Shown: positions 35,001 to 48,800 of the stretch, piece by piece | Layout of the letters: the number at the start of each line of letters is the position of its first letter | Position numbering within the stretch: position 1 is the first letter of the stretch | Assembly: GCA_019054805.1 (NCBI GenBank) | Contig: JAHQIY010000036.1 | Location: forward strand, 353,499-417,498 | DNA: 64,000 nt | Direction: 5' to 3' | Source of the DNA: Brachionus manjavacas | Taxonomy: Eukaryota; Rotifera; Eurotatoria; Ploima; Brachionidae | The notes under the pieces: model-generated | Told to the model about the DNA's origin: nothing | Database searches by the model: none | Seen by the model: the letters and a program-made list of their open reading frames with translations, nothing else | Translations under genes and position numbers: made by a program

Positions 35001-38000
35001 GACTTCGAAAAAGAGCAAAAAACCCATTTTTTGACGTTTTTCAAATAGGTTTTTTGCAATGAATTTTTCAAATTATGGAAAACCGAAGTTACCACTAGAT
35101 AGATCTTGAAATTTATATGACTTTGGCTTTTTCAAATCAGAAAAAGGTCAAAGAATCGAAAAGTTATTCGCATGAGAAACTTGTAAGTGATTATCAATCA
35201 CTGAGTTTTCAAATCACTGCAGAATGGTCAATTTTTTAGCTACGATAATGATTAATCGCTCAAATTCAAGAGCGCAAAAAGTTCTACATGATAAAATTTA
35301 CTGGATTCCTAAAAGTTAAAAGGACAAGAAATTAGGCGACTTCGAAAAAGAGCAAAAAACCCATTTTTTGACGTTTTTCAAATAGGTTTTTTGCAATGAA
35401 TTTTTCAAATTATGGAAAACCGAAGTTACCACTAGATAGATCTTGAAATTTATATGACTTTGGCTTTTTCAAATCAGAAAAAGGTCAAAGAATCGAAAAG
35501 TTATTCGCATGAGAAACTTGTAAGTGATTATCAATCACTGAGTTTTCAAATCACTGCAGAATGGTCAATTTTTTAGCTACGATAATGATTAATCGCTCAA
35601 ATTCAAGAGCGCAAAAAGTTCTACATGATAAAATTTACTGGATTCCTAAAAGTTAAAAGGACAAGAAATTAGGCGACTTCGAAAAAGAGCAAAAAACCCA
35701 TTTTTTGACGTTTTTCAAATAGGTTTTTTGCAATGAATTTTTCAAATTATGGAAAACCGAAGTTACCACTAGATAGATCTTGAAATTTATATGACTTTGG
35801 CTTTTTCAAATCAGAAAAAGGTCAAAGAATCGAAAAGTTATTCGCATGAGAAACTTGTAAGTGATTATCAATCACTGAGTTTTCAAATCACTGCAGAATG
35901 GTCAATTTTTTAGCTACGATAATGATTAATCGCTCAAATTCAAGAGCGCAAAAAGTTCTACATGATAAAATTTACTGGATTCCTAAAAGTTTAAAAGGAC
36001 AAGAAATTAGGCGACTTCGAAAAAGAGCAAAAAACCCATTTTTTGACGTTTTTCAAATAGGTTTTTTGCAATGAATTTTTCAAATTATGGAAAACCGAAG
36101 TTACCACTAGATAGATCTTGAAATTTATATGACTTTGGCTTTTTCAAATCAGAAAAAGGTCAAAGAATCGAAAAGTTATTCGCATGAGAAACTTGTAAGT
36201 GATTATCAATCACTGAGTTTTCAAATCACTGCAGAATGGTCAATTTTTTAGCTACGATAATGATTAATCGCTCAAATTCAAGAGCGCAAAAAGTTCTACA
36301 TGATAAAATTTACTGGATTCCTAAAAGTTTAAAAGGACAAGAAATTAGGCGACTTCGAAAAAGAGCAAAAAACCCATTTTTTGACGTTTTTCAAATAGGT
36401 TTTTTGCAATGAATTTTTCAAATTATGGAAAACCGAAGTTACCACTAGATAGATCTTGAAATTTATATGACTTTGGCTTTTTCAAATCAGAAAAAGGTCA
36501 AAGAATCGAAAAGTTATTCGCATGAGAAACTTGTAAGTGATTATCAATCACTGAGTTTTCAAATCACTGCAGAATGGTCAATTTTTTAGCTACGATAATG
36601 ATTAATCGCTCAAATTCAAGAGCGCAAAAAGTTCTACATGATAAAATTTACTGGATTCCTAAAAGTTAAAAGGACAAGAAATTAGGCGACTTCGAAAAAG
36701 AGCAAAAAACCCATTTTTTGACGTTTTTCAAATAGGTTTTTTGCAATGAATTTTTCAAATTATGGAAAACCGAAGTTACCACTAGATAGATCTTGAAATT
36801 TATATGACTTTGGCTTTTTCAAATCAGAAAAAGGTCAAAGAATCGAAAAGTTATTCGCATGAGAAACTTGTAAGTGATTATCAATCACTGAGTTTTCAAA
36901 TCACTGCAGAATGGTCAATTTTTTAGCTACGATAATGATTAATCGCTCAAATTCAAGAGCGCAAAAAGTTCTACATGATAAAATTTACTGGATTCCTAAA
37001 AGTTAAAAGGACAAGAAATTAGGCGACTTCGAAAAAGAGCAAAAAACCCATTTTTTGACGTTTTTCAAATAGGTTTTTTGCAATGAATTTTTCAAATTAT
37101 GGAAAACCGAAGTTACCACTAGATAGATCTTGAAATTTATATGACTTTGGCTTTTTCAAATCAGAAAAAGGTCAAAGAATCGAAAAGTTATTCGCATGAG
37201 AAACTTGTAAGTGATTATCAATCACTGAGTTTTCAAATCACTGCAGAATGGTCAATTTTTTAGCTACGATAATGATTAATCGCTCAAATTCAAGAGCGCA
37301 AAAAGTTCTACATGATAAAATTTACTGGATTCCTAAAAGTTAAAAGGACAAGAAATTAGGCGACTTCGAAAAAGAGCAAAAAACCCATTTTTTGACGTTT
37401 TTCAAATAGGTTTTTGCAATGAATTTTTCAAATTATGGAAAACCGAAGTTACCACTAGATAGATCTTGAAATTTATATGACTTTGGCTTTTTCAAATCAG
37501 AAAAAGGTCAAAGAATCGAAAAGTTATTCGCATGAGAAACTTGTAAGTGATTATCAATCACTGAGTTTTCAAATCACTGCAGAATGGTCAATTTTTTAGC
37601 TACGATAATGATTAATCGCTCAAATTCAAGAGCGCAAAAAGTTCTACATGATAAAATTTACTGGATTCCTAAAAGTTAAAAGGACAAGAAATTAGGCGAC
37701 TTCGAAAAAGAGCAAAAAACCCATTTTTTGACGTTTTTCAAATAGGTTTTTTGCAATGAATTTTTCAAATTATGGAAAACCGAAGTTACCACTAGATAGA
37801 TCTTGAAATTTATATGACTTTGGCTTTTTCAAATCAGAAAAAGGTCAAAGAATCGAAAAGTTATTCGCATGAGAAACTTGTAAGTGATTATCAATCACTG
37901 AGTTTTCAAATCACTGCAGAATGGTCAATTTTTTAGCTACGATAATGATTAATCGCTCAAATTCAAGAGCGCAAAAAGTTCTACATGATAAAATTTACTG

Positions 38001-40063
38001 GATTCCTAAAAGTTAAAAGGACAAGAAATTAGGCGACTTCGAAAAAGAGCAAAAAACCCATTTTTTGACGTTTTTCAAATAGGTTTTTTGCAATGAATTT
38101 TTCAAATTATGGAAAACCGAAGTTACCACTAGATAGATCTTGAAATTTATATGACTTTGGCTTTTTCAAATCAGAAAAAGGTCAAAGAATCGAAAAGTTA
38201 TTCGCATGAGAAACTTGTAAGTGATTATCAATCACTGAGTTTTCAAATCACTGCAGAATGGTCAATTTTTTAGCTACGATAATGATTAATCGCTCAAATT
38301 CAAGAGCGCAAAAAGTTCTACATGATAAAATTTACTGGATTCCTAAAAGTTAAAAGGACAAGAAATTAGGCGACTTCGAAAAAGAGCAAAAAACCCATTT
38401 TTTGACGTTTTTCAAATAGGTTTTTTGCAATGAATTTTTCAAATTATGGAAAACCGAAGTTACCACTAGATAGATCTTGAAATTTATATGACTTTGGCTT
38501 TTTCAAATCAGAAAAAGGTCAAAGAATCGAAAAGTTATTCGCATGAGAAACTTGTAAGTGATTATCAATCACTGAGTTTTCAAATCACTGCAGAATGGTC
38601 AATTTTTTAGCTACGATAATGATTAATCGCTCAAATTCAAGAGCGCAAAAAGTTCTACATGATAAAATTTACTGGATTCCTAAAAGTTAAAAGGACAAGA
38701 AATTAGGCGACTTCGAAAAAGAGCAAAAAACCCATTTTTTGACGTTTTTCAAATAGGTTTTTTGCAATGAATTTTTCAAATTATGGAAAACCGAAGTTAC
38801 CACTAGATAGATCTTGAAATTTATATGACTTTGGCTTTTTCAAATCAGAAAAAGGTCAAAGAATCGAAAAGTTATTCGCATGAGAAACTTGTAAGTGATT
38901 ATCAATCACTGAGTTTTCAAATCACTGCAGAATGGTCAATTTTTTAGCTACGATAATGATTAATCGCTCAAATTCAAGAGCGCAAAAAGTTCTACATGAT
39001 AAAATTTACTGGATTCCTAAAAGTTAAAAGGACAAGAAATTAGGCGACTTCGAAAAAGAGCAAAAAACCCATTTTTTGACGTTTTTCAAATAGGTTTTTT
39101 GCAATGAATTTTTCAAATTATGGAAAACCGAAGTTACCACTAGATAGATCTTGAAATTTATATGACTTTGGCTTTTTCAAATCAGAAAAAGGTCAAAGAA
39201 TCGAAAAGTTATTCGCATGAGAAACTTGTAAGTGATTATCAATCACTGAGTTTTCAAATCACTGCAGAATGGTCAATTTTTTAGCTACGATAATGATTAA
39301 TCGCTCAAATTCAAGAGCGCAAAAAGTTCTACATGATAAAATTTACTGGATTCCTAAAAGTTAAAAGGACAAGAAATTAGGCGACTTCGAAAAAGAGCAA
39401 AAAACCCATTTTTTGACGTTTTTCAAATAGGTTTTTTGCAATGAATTTTTCAAATTATGGAAAACCGAAGTTACCACTAGATAGATCTTGAAATTTATAT
39501 GACTTTGGCTTTTTCAAATCAGAAAAAGGTCAAAGAATCGAAAAGTTATTCGCATGAGAAACTTGTAAGTGATTATCAATCACTGAGTTTTCAAATCACT
39601 GCAGAATGGTCAATTTTTTAGCTACGATAATGATTAATCGCTCAAATTCAAGAGCGCAAAAAGTTCTACATGATAAAATTTACTGGATTCCTAAAAGTTA
39701 AAAGGACAAGAAATTAGGCGACTTCGAAAAAGAGCAAAAAACCCATTTTTTGACGTTTTTCAAATAGGTTTTTTGCAATGAATTTTTCAAATTATGGAAA
39801 ACCGAAGTTACCACTAGATAGATCTTGAAATTTATATGACTTTGGCTTTTTCAAATCAGAAAAAGGTCAAAGAATCGAAAAGTTATTCGCATGAGAAACT
39901 TGTAAGTGATTATCAATCACTGAGTTTTCAAATCACTGCAGAATGGTCAATTTTTTAGCTACGATAATGATTAATCGCTCAAATTCAAGAGCGCAAAAAG
40001 TTCTACATGATAAAATTTACTGGATTCCTAAAAGTTAAAAGGACAAGAAATTAGGCGACTTCG

Positions 40064-40101
40064 AAAAAGAGCAAAAAACCCATTTTTTGACGTTTTTCAA
40101 A
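40064..40101 (+). repeat. Monomer with 27-bp internal deletion (first)
   Basis: The sequence passes directly from CGTTTTTCAAA to TTATGG, losing the 27 bp between two TTTTTCAAA copies at monomer positions about 256 and 283. It is consistent with slippage or recombination between these direct repeats. Confidence 0.9.
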
Positions 40102-43100
40102 TTATGGAAAACCGAAGTTACCACTAGATAGATCTTGAAATTTATATGACTTTGGCTTTTTCAAATCAGAAAAAGGTCAAAGAATCGAAAAGTTATTCGC
40201 ATGAGAAACTTGTAAGTGATTATCAATCACTGAGTTTTCAAATCACTGCAGAATGGTCAATTTTTTAGCTACGATAATGATTAATCGCTCAAATTCAAGA
40301 GCGCAAAAAGTTCTACATGATAAAATTTACTGGATTCCTAAAAGTTAAAAGGACAAGAAATTAGGCGACTTCGAAAAAGAGCAAAAAACCCATTTTTTGA
40401 CGTTTTTCAAATAGGTTTTTTGCAATGAATTTTTCAAATTATGGAAAACCGAAGTTACCACTAGATAGATCTTGAAATTTATATGACTTTGGCTTTTTCA
40501 AATCAGAAAAAGGTCAAAGAATCGAAAAGTTATTCGCATGAGAAACTTGTAAGTGATTATCAATCACTGAGTTTTCAAATCACTGCAGAATGGTCAATTT
40601 TTTAGCTACGATAATGATTAATCGCTCAAATTCAAGAGCGCAAAAAGTTCTACATGATAAAATTTACTGGATTCCTAAAAGTTAAAAGGACAAGAAATTA
40701 GGCGACTTCGAAAAAGAGCAAAAAACCCATTTTTTGACGTTTTTCAAATAGGTTTTTTGCAATGAATTTTTCAAATTATGGAAAACCGAAGTTACCACTA
40801 GATAGATCTTGAAATTTATATGACTTTGGCTTTTTCAAATCAGAAAAAGGTCAAAGAATCGAAAAGTTATTCGCATGAGAAACTTGTAAGTGATTATCAA
40901 TCACTGAGTTTTCAAATCACTGCAGAATGGTCAATTTTTTAGCTACGATAATGATTAATCGCTCAAATTCAAGAGCGCAAAAAGTTCTACATGATAAAAT
41001 TTACTGGATTCCTAAAAGTTAAAAGGACAAGAAATTAGGCGACTTCGAAAAGAGCAAAAAACCCATTTTTTGACGTTTTTCAAATAGGTTTTTTGCAATG
41101 AATTTTTCAAATTATGGAAAACCGAAGTTACCACTAGATAGATCTTGAAATTTATATGACTTTGGCTTTTTCAAATCAGAAAAAGGTCAAAGAATCGAAA
41201 AGTTATTCGCATGAGAAACTTGTAAGTGATTATCAATCACTGAGTTTTCAAATCACTGCAGAATGGTCAATTTTTTAGCTACGATAATGATTAATCGCTC
41301 AAATTCAAGAGCGCAAAAAGTTCTACATGATAAAATTTACTGGATTCCTAAAAGTTAAAAGGACAAGAAATTAGGCGACTTCGAAAAAGAGCAAAAAACC
41401 CATTTTTTGACGTTTTTCAAATAGGTTTTTTGCAATGAATTTTTCAAATTATGGAAAACCGAAGTTACCACTAGATAGATCTTGAAATTTATATGACTTT
41501 GGCTTTTTCAAATCAGAAAAAGGTCAAAGAATCGAAAAGTTATTCGCATGAGAAACTTGTAAGTGATTATCAATCACTGAGTTTTCAAATCACTGCAGAA
41601 TGGTCAATTTTTTAGCTACGATAATGATTAATCGCTCAAATTCAAGAGCGCAAAAAGTTCTACATGATAAAATTTACTGGATTCCTAAAAGTTAAAAGGA
41701 CAAGAAATTAGGCGACTTCGAAAAAGAGCAAAAAACCCATTTTTTGACGTTTTTCAAATAGGTTTTTTGCAATGAATTTTTCAAATTATGGAAAACCGAA
41801 GTTACCACTAGATAGATCTTGAAATTTATATGACTTTGGCTTTTTCAAATCAGAAAAAGGTCAAAGAATCGAAAAGTTATTCGCATGAGAAACTTGTAAG
41901 TGATTATCAATCACTGAGTTTTCAAATCACTGCAGAATGGTCAATTTTTTAGCTACGATAATGATTAATCGCTCAAATTCAAGAGCGCAAAAAGTTCTAC
42001 ATGATAAAATTTACTGGATTCCTAAAAGTTAAAAGGACAAGAAATTAGGCGACTTCGAAAAGAGCAAAAAACCCATTTTTTGACGTTTTTCAAATAGGTT
42101 TTTTGCAATGAATTTTTCAAATTATGGAAAACCGAAGTTACCACTAGATAGATCTTGAAATTTATATGACTTTGGCTTTTTCAAATCAGAAAAAGGTCAA
42201 AGAATCGAAAAGTTATTCGCATGAGAAACTTGTAAGTGATTATCAATCACTGAGTTTTCAAATCACTGCAGAATGGTCAATTTTTTAGCTACGATAATGA
42301 TTAATCGCTCAAATTCAAGAGCGCAAAAAGTTCTACATGATAAAATTTACTGGATTCCTAAAAGTTAAAAGGACAAGAAATTAGGCGACTTCGAAAAAGA
42401 GCAAAAAACCCATTTTTTGACGTTTTTCAAATAGGTTTTTTGCAATGAATTTTTCAAATTATGGAAAACCGAAGTTACCACTAGATAGATCTTGAAATTT
42501 ATATGACTTTGGCTTTTTCAAATCAGAAAAAGGTCAAAGAATCGAAAAGTTATTCGCATGAGAAACTTGTAAGTGATTATCAATCACTGAGTTTTCAAAT
42601 CACTGCAGAATGGTCAATTTTTTAGCTACGATAATGATTAATCGCTCAAATTCAAGAGCGCAAAAAGTTCTACATGATAAAATTTACTGGATTCCTAAAA
42701 GTTAAAAGGACAAGAAATTAGGCGACTTCGAAAAAGAGCAAAAAACCCATTTTTTGACGTTTTTCAAATAGGTTTTTTGCAATGAATTTTTCAAATTATG
42801 GAAAACCGAAGTTACCACTAGATAGATCTTGAAATTTATATGACTTTGGCTTTTTCAAATCAGAAAAAGGTCAAAGAATCGAAAAGTTATTCGCATGAGA
42901 AACTTGTAAGTGATTATCAATCACTGAGTTTTCAAATCACTGCAGAATGGTCAATTTTTTAGCTACGATAATGATTAATCGCTCAAATTCAAGAGCGCAA
43001 AAAGTTCTACATGATAAAATTTACTGGATTCCTAAAAGTTAAAAGGACAAGAAATTAGGCGACTTCGAAAAAGAGCAAAAAACCCATTTTTTGACGTTTT

Positions 43101-45763
43101 TCAAATAGGTTTTTTGCAATGAATTTTTCAAATTATGGAAAACCGAAGTTACCACTAGATAGATCTTGAAATTTATATGACTTTGGCTTTTTCAAATCAG
43201 AAAAAGGTCAAAGAATCGAAAAGTTATTCGCATGAGAAACTTGTAAGTGATTATCAATCACTGAGTTTTCAAATCACTGCAGAATGGTCAATTTTTTAGC
43301 TACGATAATGATTAATCGCTCAAATTCAAGAGCGCAAAAAGTTCTACATGATAAAATTTACTGGATTCCTAAAAGTTAAAAGGACAAGAAATTAGGCGAC
43401 TTCGAAAAAGAGCAAAAAACCCATTTTTTGACGTTTTTCAAATAGGTTTTTTGCAATGAATTTTTCAAATTATGGAAAACCGAAGTTACCACTAGATAGA
43501 TCTTGAAATTTATATGACTTTGGCTTTTTCAAATCAGAAAAAGGTCAAAGAATCGAAAAGTTATTCGCATGAGAAACTTGTAAGTGATTATCAATCACTG
43601 AGTTTTCAAATCACTGCAGAATGGTCAATTTTTTAGCTACGATAATGATTAATCGCTCAAATTCAAGAGCGCAAAAAGTTCTACATGATAAAATTTACTG
43701 GATTCCTAAAAGTTAAAAGGACAAGAAATTAGGCGACTTCGAAAAAGAGCAAAAAACCCATTTTTTGACGTTTTTCAAATAGGTTTTTTGCAATGAATTT
43801 TTCAAATTATGGAAAACCGAAGTTACCACTAGATAGATCTTGAAATTTATATGACTTTGGCTTTTTCAAATCAGAAAAAGGTCAAAGAATCGAAAAGTTA
43901 TTCGCATGAGAAACTTGTAAGTGATTATCAATCACTGAGTTTTCAAATCACTGCAGAATGGTCAATTTTTTAGCTACGATAATGATTAATCGCTCAAATT
44001 CAAGAGCGCAAAAAGTTCTACATGATAAAATTTACTGGATTCCTAAAAGTTAAAAGGACAAGAAATTAGGCGACTTCGAAAAAGAGCAAAAAACCCATTT
44101 TTTGACGTTTTTCAAATAGGTTTTTTGCAATGAATTTTTCAAATTATGGAAAACCGAAGTTACCACTAGATAGATCTTGAAATTTATATGACTTTGGCTT
44201 TTTCAAATCAGAAAAAGGTCAAAGAATCGAAAAGTTATTCGCATGAGAAACTTGTAAGTGATTATCAATCACTGAGTTTTCAAATCACTGCAGAATGGTC
44301 AATTTTTTAGCTACGATAATGATTAATCGCTCAAATTCAAGAGCGCAAAAAGTTCTACATGATAAAATTTACTGGATTCCTAAAAGTTAAAAGGACAAGA
44401 AATTAGGCGACTTCGAAAAAGAGCAAAAAACCCATTTTTTGACGTTTTTCAAATAGGTTTTTTGCAATGAATTTTTCAAATTATGGAAAACCGAAGTTAC
44501 CACTAGATAGATCTTGAAATTTATATGACTTTGGCTTTTTCAAATCAGAAAAAGGTCAAAGAATCGAAAAGTTATTCGCATGAGAAACTTGTAAGTGATT
44601 ATCAATCACTGAGTTTTCAAATCACTGCAGAATGGTCAATTTTTTAGCTACGATAATGATTAATCGCTCAAATTCAAGAGCGCAAAAAGTTCTACATGAT
44701 AAAATTTACTGGATTCCTAAAAGTTAAAAGGACAAGAAATTAGGCGACTTCGAAAAAGAGCAAAAAACCCATTTTTTGACGTTTTTCAAATAGGTTTTTT
44801 GCAATGAATTTTTCAAATTATGGAAAACCGAAGTTACCACTAGATAGATCTTGAAATTTATATGACTTTGGCTTTTTCAAATCAGAAAAAGGTCAAAGAA
44901 TCGAAAAGTTATTCGCATGAGAAACTTGTAAGTGATTATCAATCACTGAGTTTTCAAATCACTGCAGAATGGTCAATTTTTTAGCTACGATAATGATTAA
45001 TCGCTCAAATTCAAGAGCGCAAAAAGTTCTACATGATAAAATTTACTGGATTCCTAAAAGTTAAAAGGACAAGAAATTAGGCGACTTCGAAAAAGAGCAA
45101 AAACCCATTTTTTGACGTTTTTCAAATAGGTTTTTTGCAATGAATTTTTCAAATTATGGAAAACCGAAGTTACCACTAGATAGATCTTGAAATTTATATG
45201 ACTTTGGCTTTTTCAAATCAGAAAAAGGTCAAAGAATCGAAAAGTTATTCGCATGAGAAACTTGTAAGTGATTATCAATCACTGAGTTTTCAAATCACTG
45301 CAGAATGGTCAATTTTTTAGCTACGATAATGATTAATCGCTCAAATTCAAGAGCGCAAAAAGTTCTACATGATAAAATTTACTGGATTCCTAAAAGTTAA
45401 AAGGACAAGAAATTAGGCGACTTCGAAAAAGAGCAAAAAACCCATTTTTTGACGTTTTTCAAATAGGTTTTTTGCAATGAATTTTTCAAATTATGGAAAA
45501 CCGAAGTTACCACTAGATAGATCTTGAAATTTATATGACTTTGGCTTTTTCAAATCAGAAAAAGGTCAAAGAATCGAAAAGTTATTCGCATGAGAAACTT
45601 GTAAGTGATTATCAATCACTGAGTTTTCAAATCACTGCAGAATGGTCAATTTTTTAGCTACGATAATGATTAATCGCTCAAATTCAAGAGCGCAAAAAGT
45701 TCTACATGATAAAATTTACTGGATTCCTAAAAGTTAAAAGGACAAGAAATTAGGCGACTTCGA

Positions 45764-45801
45764 AAAAGAGCAAAAAACCCATTTTTTGACGTTTTTCAAA
45801 T
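45764..45801 (+). repeat. Monomer with 27-bp internal deletion (second)
   Basis: It has the same deletion junction as at 40,101. It lies exactly 17 monomers downstream once the indels between are counted. Confidence 0.9.
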
Positions 45802-48800
45802 TATGGAAAACCGAAGTTACCACTAGATAGATCTTGAAATTTATATGACTTTGGCTTTTTCAAATCAGAAAAAGGTCAAAGAATCGAAAAGTTATTCGCA
45901 TGAGAAACTTGTAAGTGATTATCAATCACTGAGTTTTCAAATCACTGCAGAATGGTCAATTTTTTAGCTACGATAATGATTAATCGCTCAAATTCAAGAG
46001 CGCAAAAAGTTCTACATGATAAAATTTACTGGATTCCTAAAAGTTTAAAAGGACAAGAAATTAGGCGACTTCGAAAAAGAGCAAAAAACCCATTTTTTGA
46101 CGTTTTTCAAATAGGTTTTTTGCAATGAATTTTTCAAATTATGGAAAACCGAAGTTACCACTAGATAGATCTTGAAATTTATATGACTTTGGCTTTTTCA
46201 AATCAGAAAAAGGTCAAAGAATCGAAAAGTTATTCGCATGAGAAACTTGTAAGTGATTATCAATCACTGAGTTTTCAAATCACTGCAGAATGGTCAATTT
46301 TTTAGCTACGATAATGATTAATCGCTCAAATTCAAGAGCGCAAAAAGTTCTACATGATAAAATTTACTGGATTCCTAAAAGTTAAAAGGACAAGAAATTA
46401 GGCGACTTCGAAAAAGAGCAAAAAACCCATTTTTTGACGTTTTTCAAATAGGTTTTTTGCAATGAATTTTTCAAATTATGGAAAACCGAAGTTACCACTA
46501 GATAGATCTTGAAATTTATATGACTTTGGCTTTTTCAAATCAGAAAAAGGTCAAAGAATCGAAAAGTTATTCGCATGAGAAACTTGTAAGTGATTATCAA
46601 TCACTGAGTTTTCAAATCACTGCAGAATGGTCAATTTTTTAGCTACGATAATGATTAATCGCTCAAATTCAAGAGCGCAAAAAGTTCTACATGATAAAAT
46701 TTACTGGATTCCAAAAAGTTAAAAGGACAAGAAATTAGGCGACTTCGAAAAAGAGCAAAAAACCCATTTTTTGACGTTTTTCAAATAGGTTTTTTGCAAT
46801 GAATTTTTCAAATTATGGAAAACCGAAGTTACCACTAGATAGATCTTGAAATTTATATGACTTTGGCTTTTTCAAATCAGAAAAAGGTCAAAGAATCGAA
46901 AAGTTATTCGCATGAGAAACTTGTAAGTGATTATCAATCACTGAGTTTTCAAATCACTGCAGAATGGTCAATTTTTTAGCTACGATAATGATTAATCGCT
47001 CAAATTCAAGAGCGCAAAAAGTTCTACATGATAAAATTTACTGGATTCCAAAAAGTTAAAAGGACAAGAAATTAGGCGACTTCGAAAAAGAGCAAAAAAC
47101 CCATTTTTTGACGTTTTTCAAATAGGTTTTTTGCAATGAATTTTTCAAATTATGGAAAACCGAAGTTACCACTAGATAGATCTTGAAATTTATATGACTT
47201 TGGCTTTTTCAAATCAGAAAAAGGTCAAAGAATCGAAAAGTTATTCGCATGAGAAACTTGTAAGTGATTATCAATCACTGAGTTTTCAAATCACTGCAGA
47301 ATGGTCAATTTTTTAGCTACGATAATGATTAATCGCTCAAATTCAAGAGCGCAAAAAGTTCTACATGATAAAATTTACTGGATTCCTAAAAGTTAAAAGG
47401 ACAAGAAATTAGGCGACTTCGAAAAAGAGCAAAAAACCCATTTTTTGACGTTTTTCAAATAGGTTTTTTGCAATGAATTTTTCAAATTATGGAAAACCGA
47501 AGTTACCACTAGATAGATCTTGAAATTTATATGACTTTGGCTTTTTCAAATCAGAAAAAGGTCAAAGAATCGAAAAGTTATTCGCATGAGAAACTTGTAA
47601 GTGATTATCAATCACTGAGTTTTCAAATCACTGCAGAATGGTCAATTTTTTAGCTACGATAATGATTAATCGCTCAAATTCAAGAGCGCAAAAAGTTCTA
47701 CATGATAAAATTTACTGGATTCCTAAAAGTTAAAAGGACAAGAAATTAGGCGACTTCGAAAAAGAGCAAAAAACCCATTTTTTGACGTTTTTCAAATAGG
47801 TTTTTTGCAATGAATTTTTCAAATTATGGAAAACCGAAGTTACCACTAGATAGATCTTGAAATTTATATGACTTTGGCTTTTTCAAATCAGAAAAAGGTC
47901 AAAGAATCGAAAAGTTATTCGCATGAGAAACTTGTAAGTGATTATCAATCACTGAGTTTTCAAATCACTGCAGAATGGTCAATTTTTTAGCTACGATAAT
48001 GATTAATCGCTCAAATTCAAGAGCGCAAAAAGTTCTACATGATAAAATTTACTGGATTCCAAAAAGTTAAAAGGACAAGAAATTAGGCGACTTCGAAAAA
48101 GAGCAAAAAACCCATTTTTTGACGTTTTTCAAATAGGTTTTTTGCAATGAATTTTTCAAATTATGGAAAACCGAAGTTACCACTAGATAGATCTTGAAAT
48201 TTATATGACTTTGGCTTTTTCAAATCAGAAAAAGGTCAAAGAATCGAAAAGTTATTCGCATGAGAAACTTGTAAGTGATTATCAATCACTGAGTTTTCAA
48301 ATCACTGCAGAATGGTCAATTTTTTAGCTACGATAATGATTAATCGCTCAAATTCAAGAGCGCAAAAAGTTCTACATGATAAAATTTACTGGATTCCTAA
48401 AAGTTAAAAGGACAAGAAATTAGGCGACTTCGAAAAAGAGCAAAAAACCCATTTTTTGACGTTTTTCAAATAGGTTTTTTGCAATGAATTTTTCAAATTA
48501 TGGAAAACCGAAGTTACCACTAGATAGATCTTGAAATTTATATGACTTTGGCTTTTTCAAATCAGAAAAAGGTCAAAGAATCGAAAAGTTATTCGCATGA
48601 GAAACTTGTAAGTGATTATCAATCACTGAGTTTTCAAATCACTGCAGAATGGTCAATTTTTTAGCTACGATAATGATTAATCGCTCAAATTCAAGAGCGC
48701 AAAAAGTTCTACATGATAAAATTTACTGGATTCCTAAAAGTTAAAAGGACAAGAAATTAGGCGACTTCGAAAAAGAGCAAAAAACCCATTTTTTGACGTT

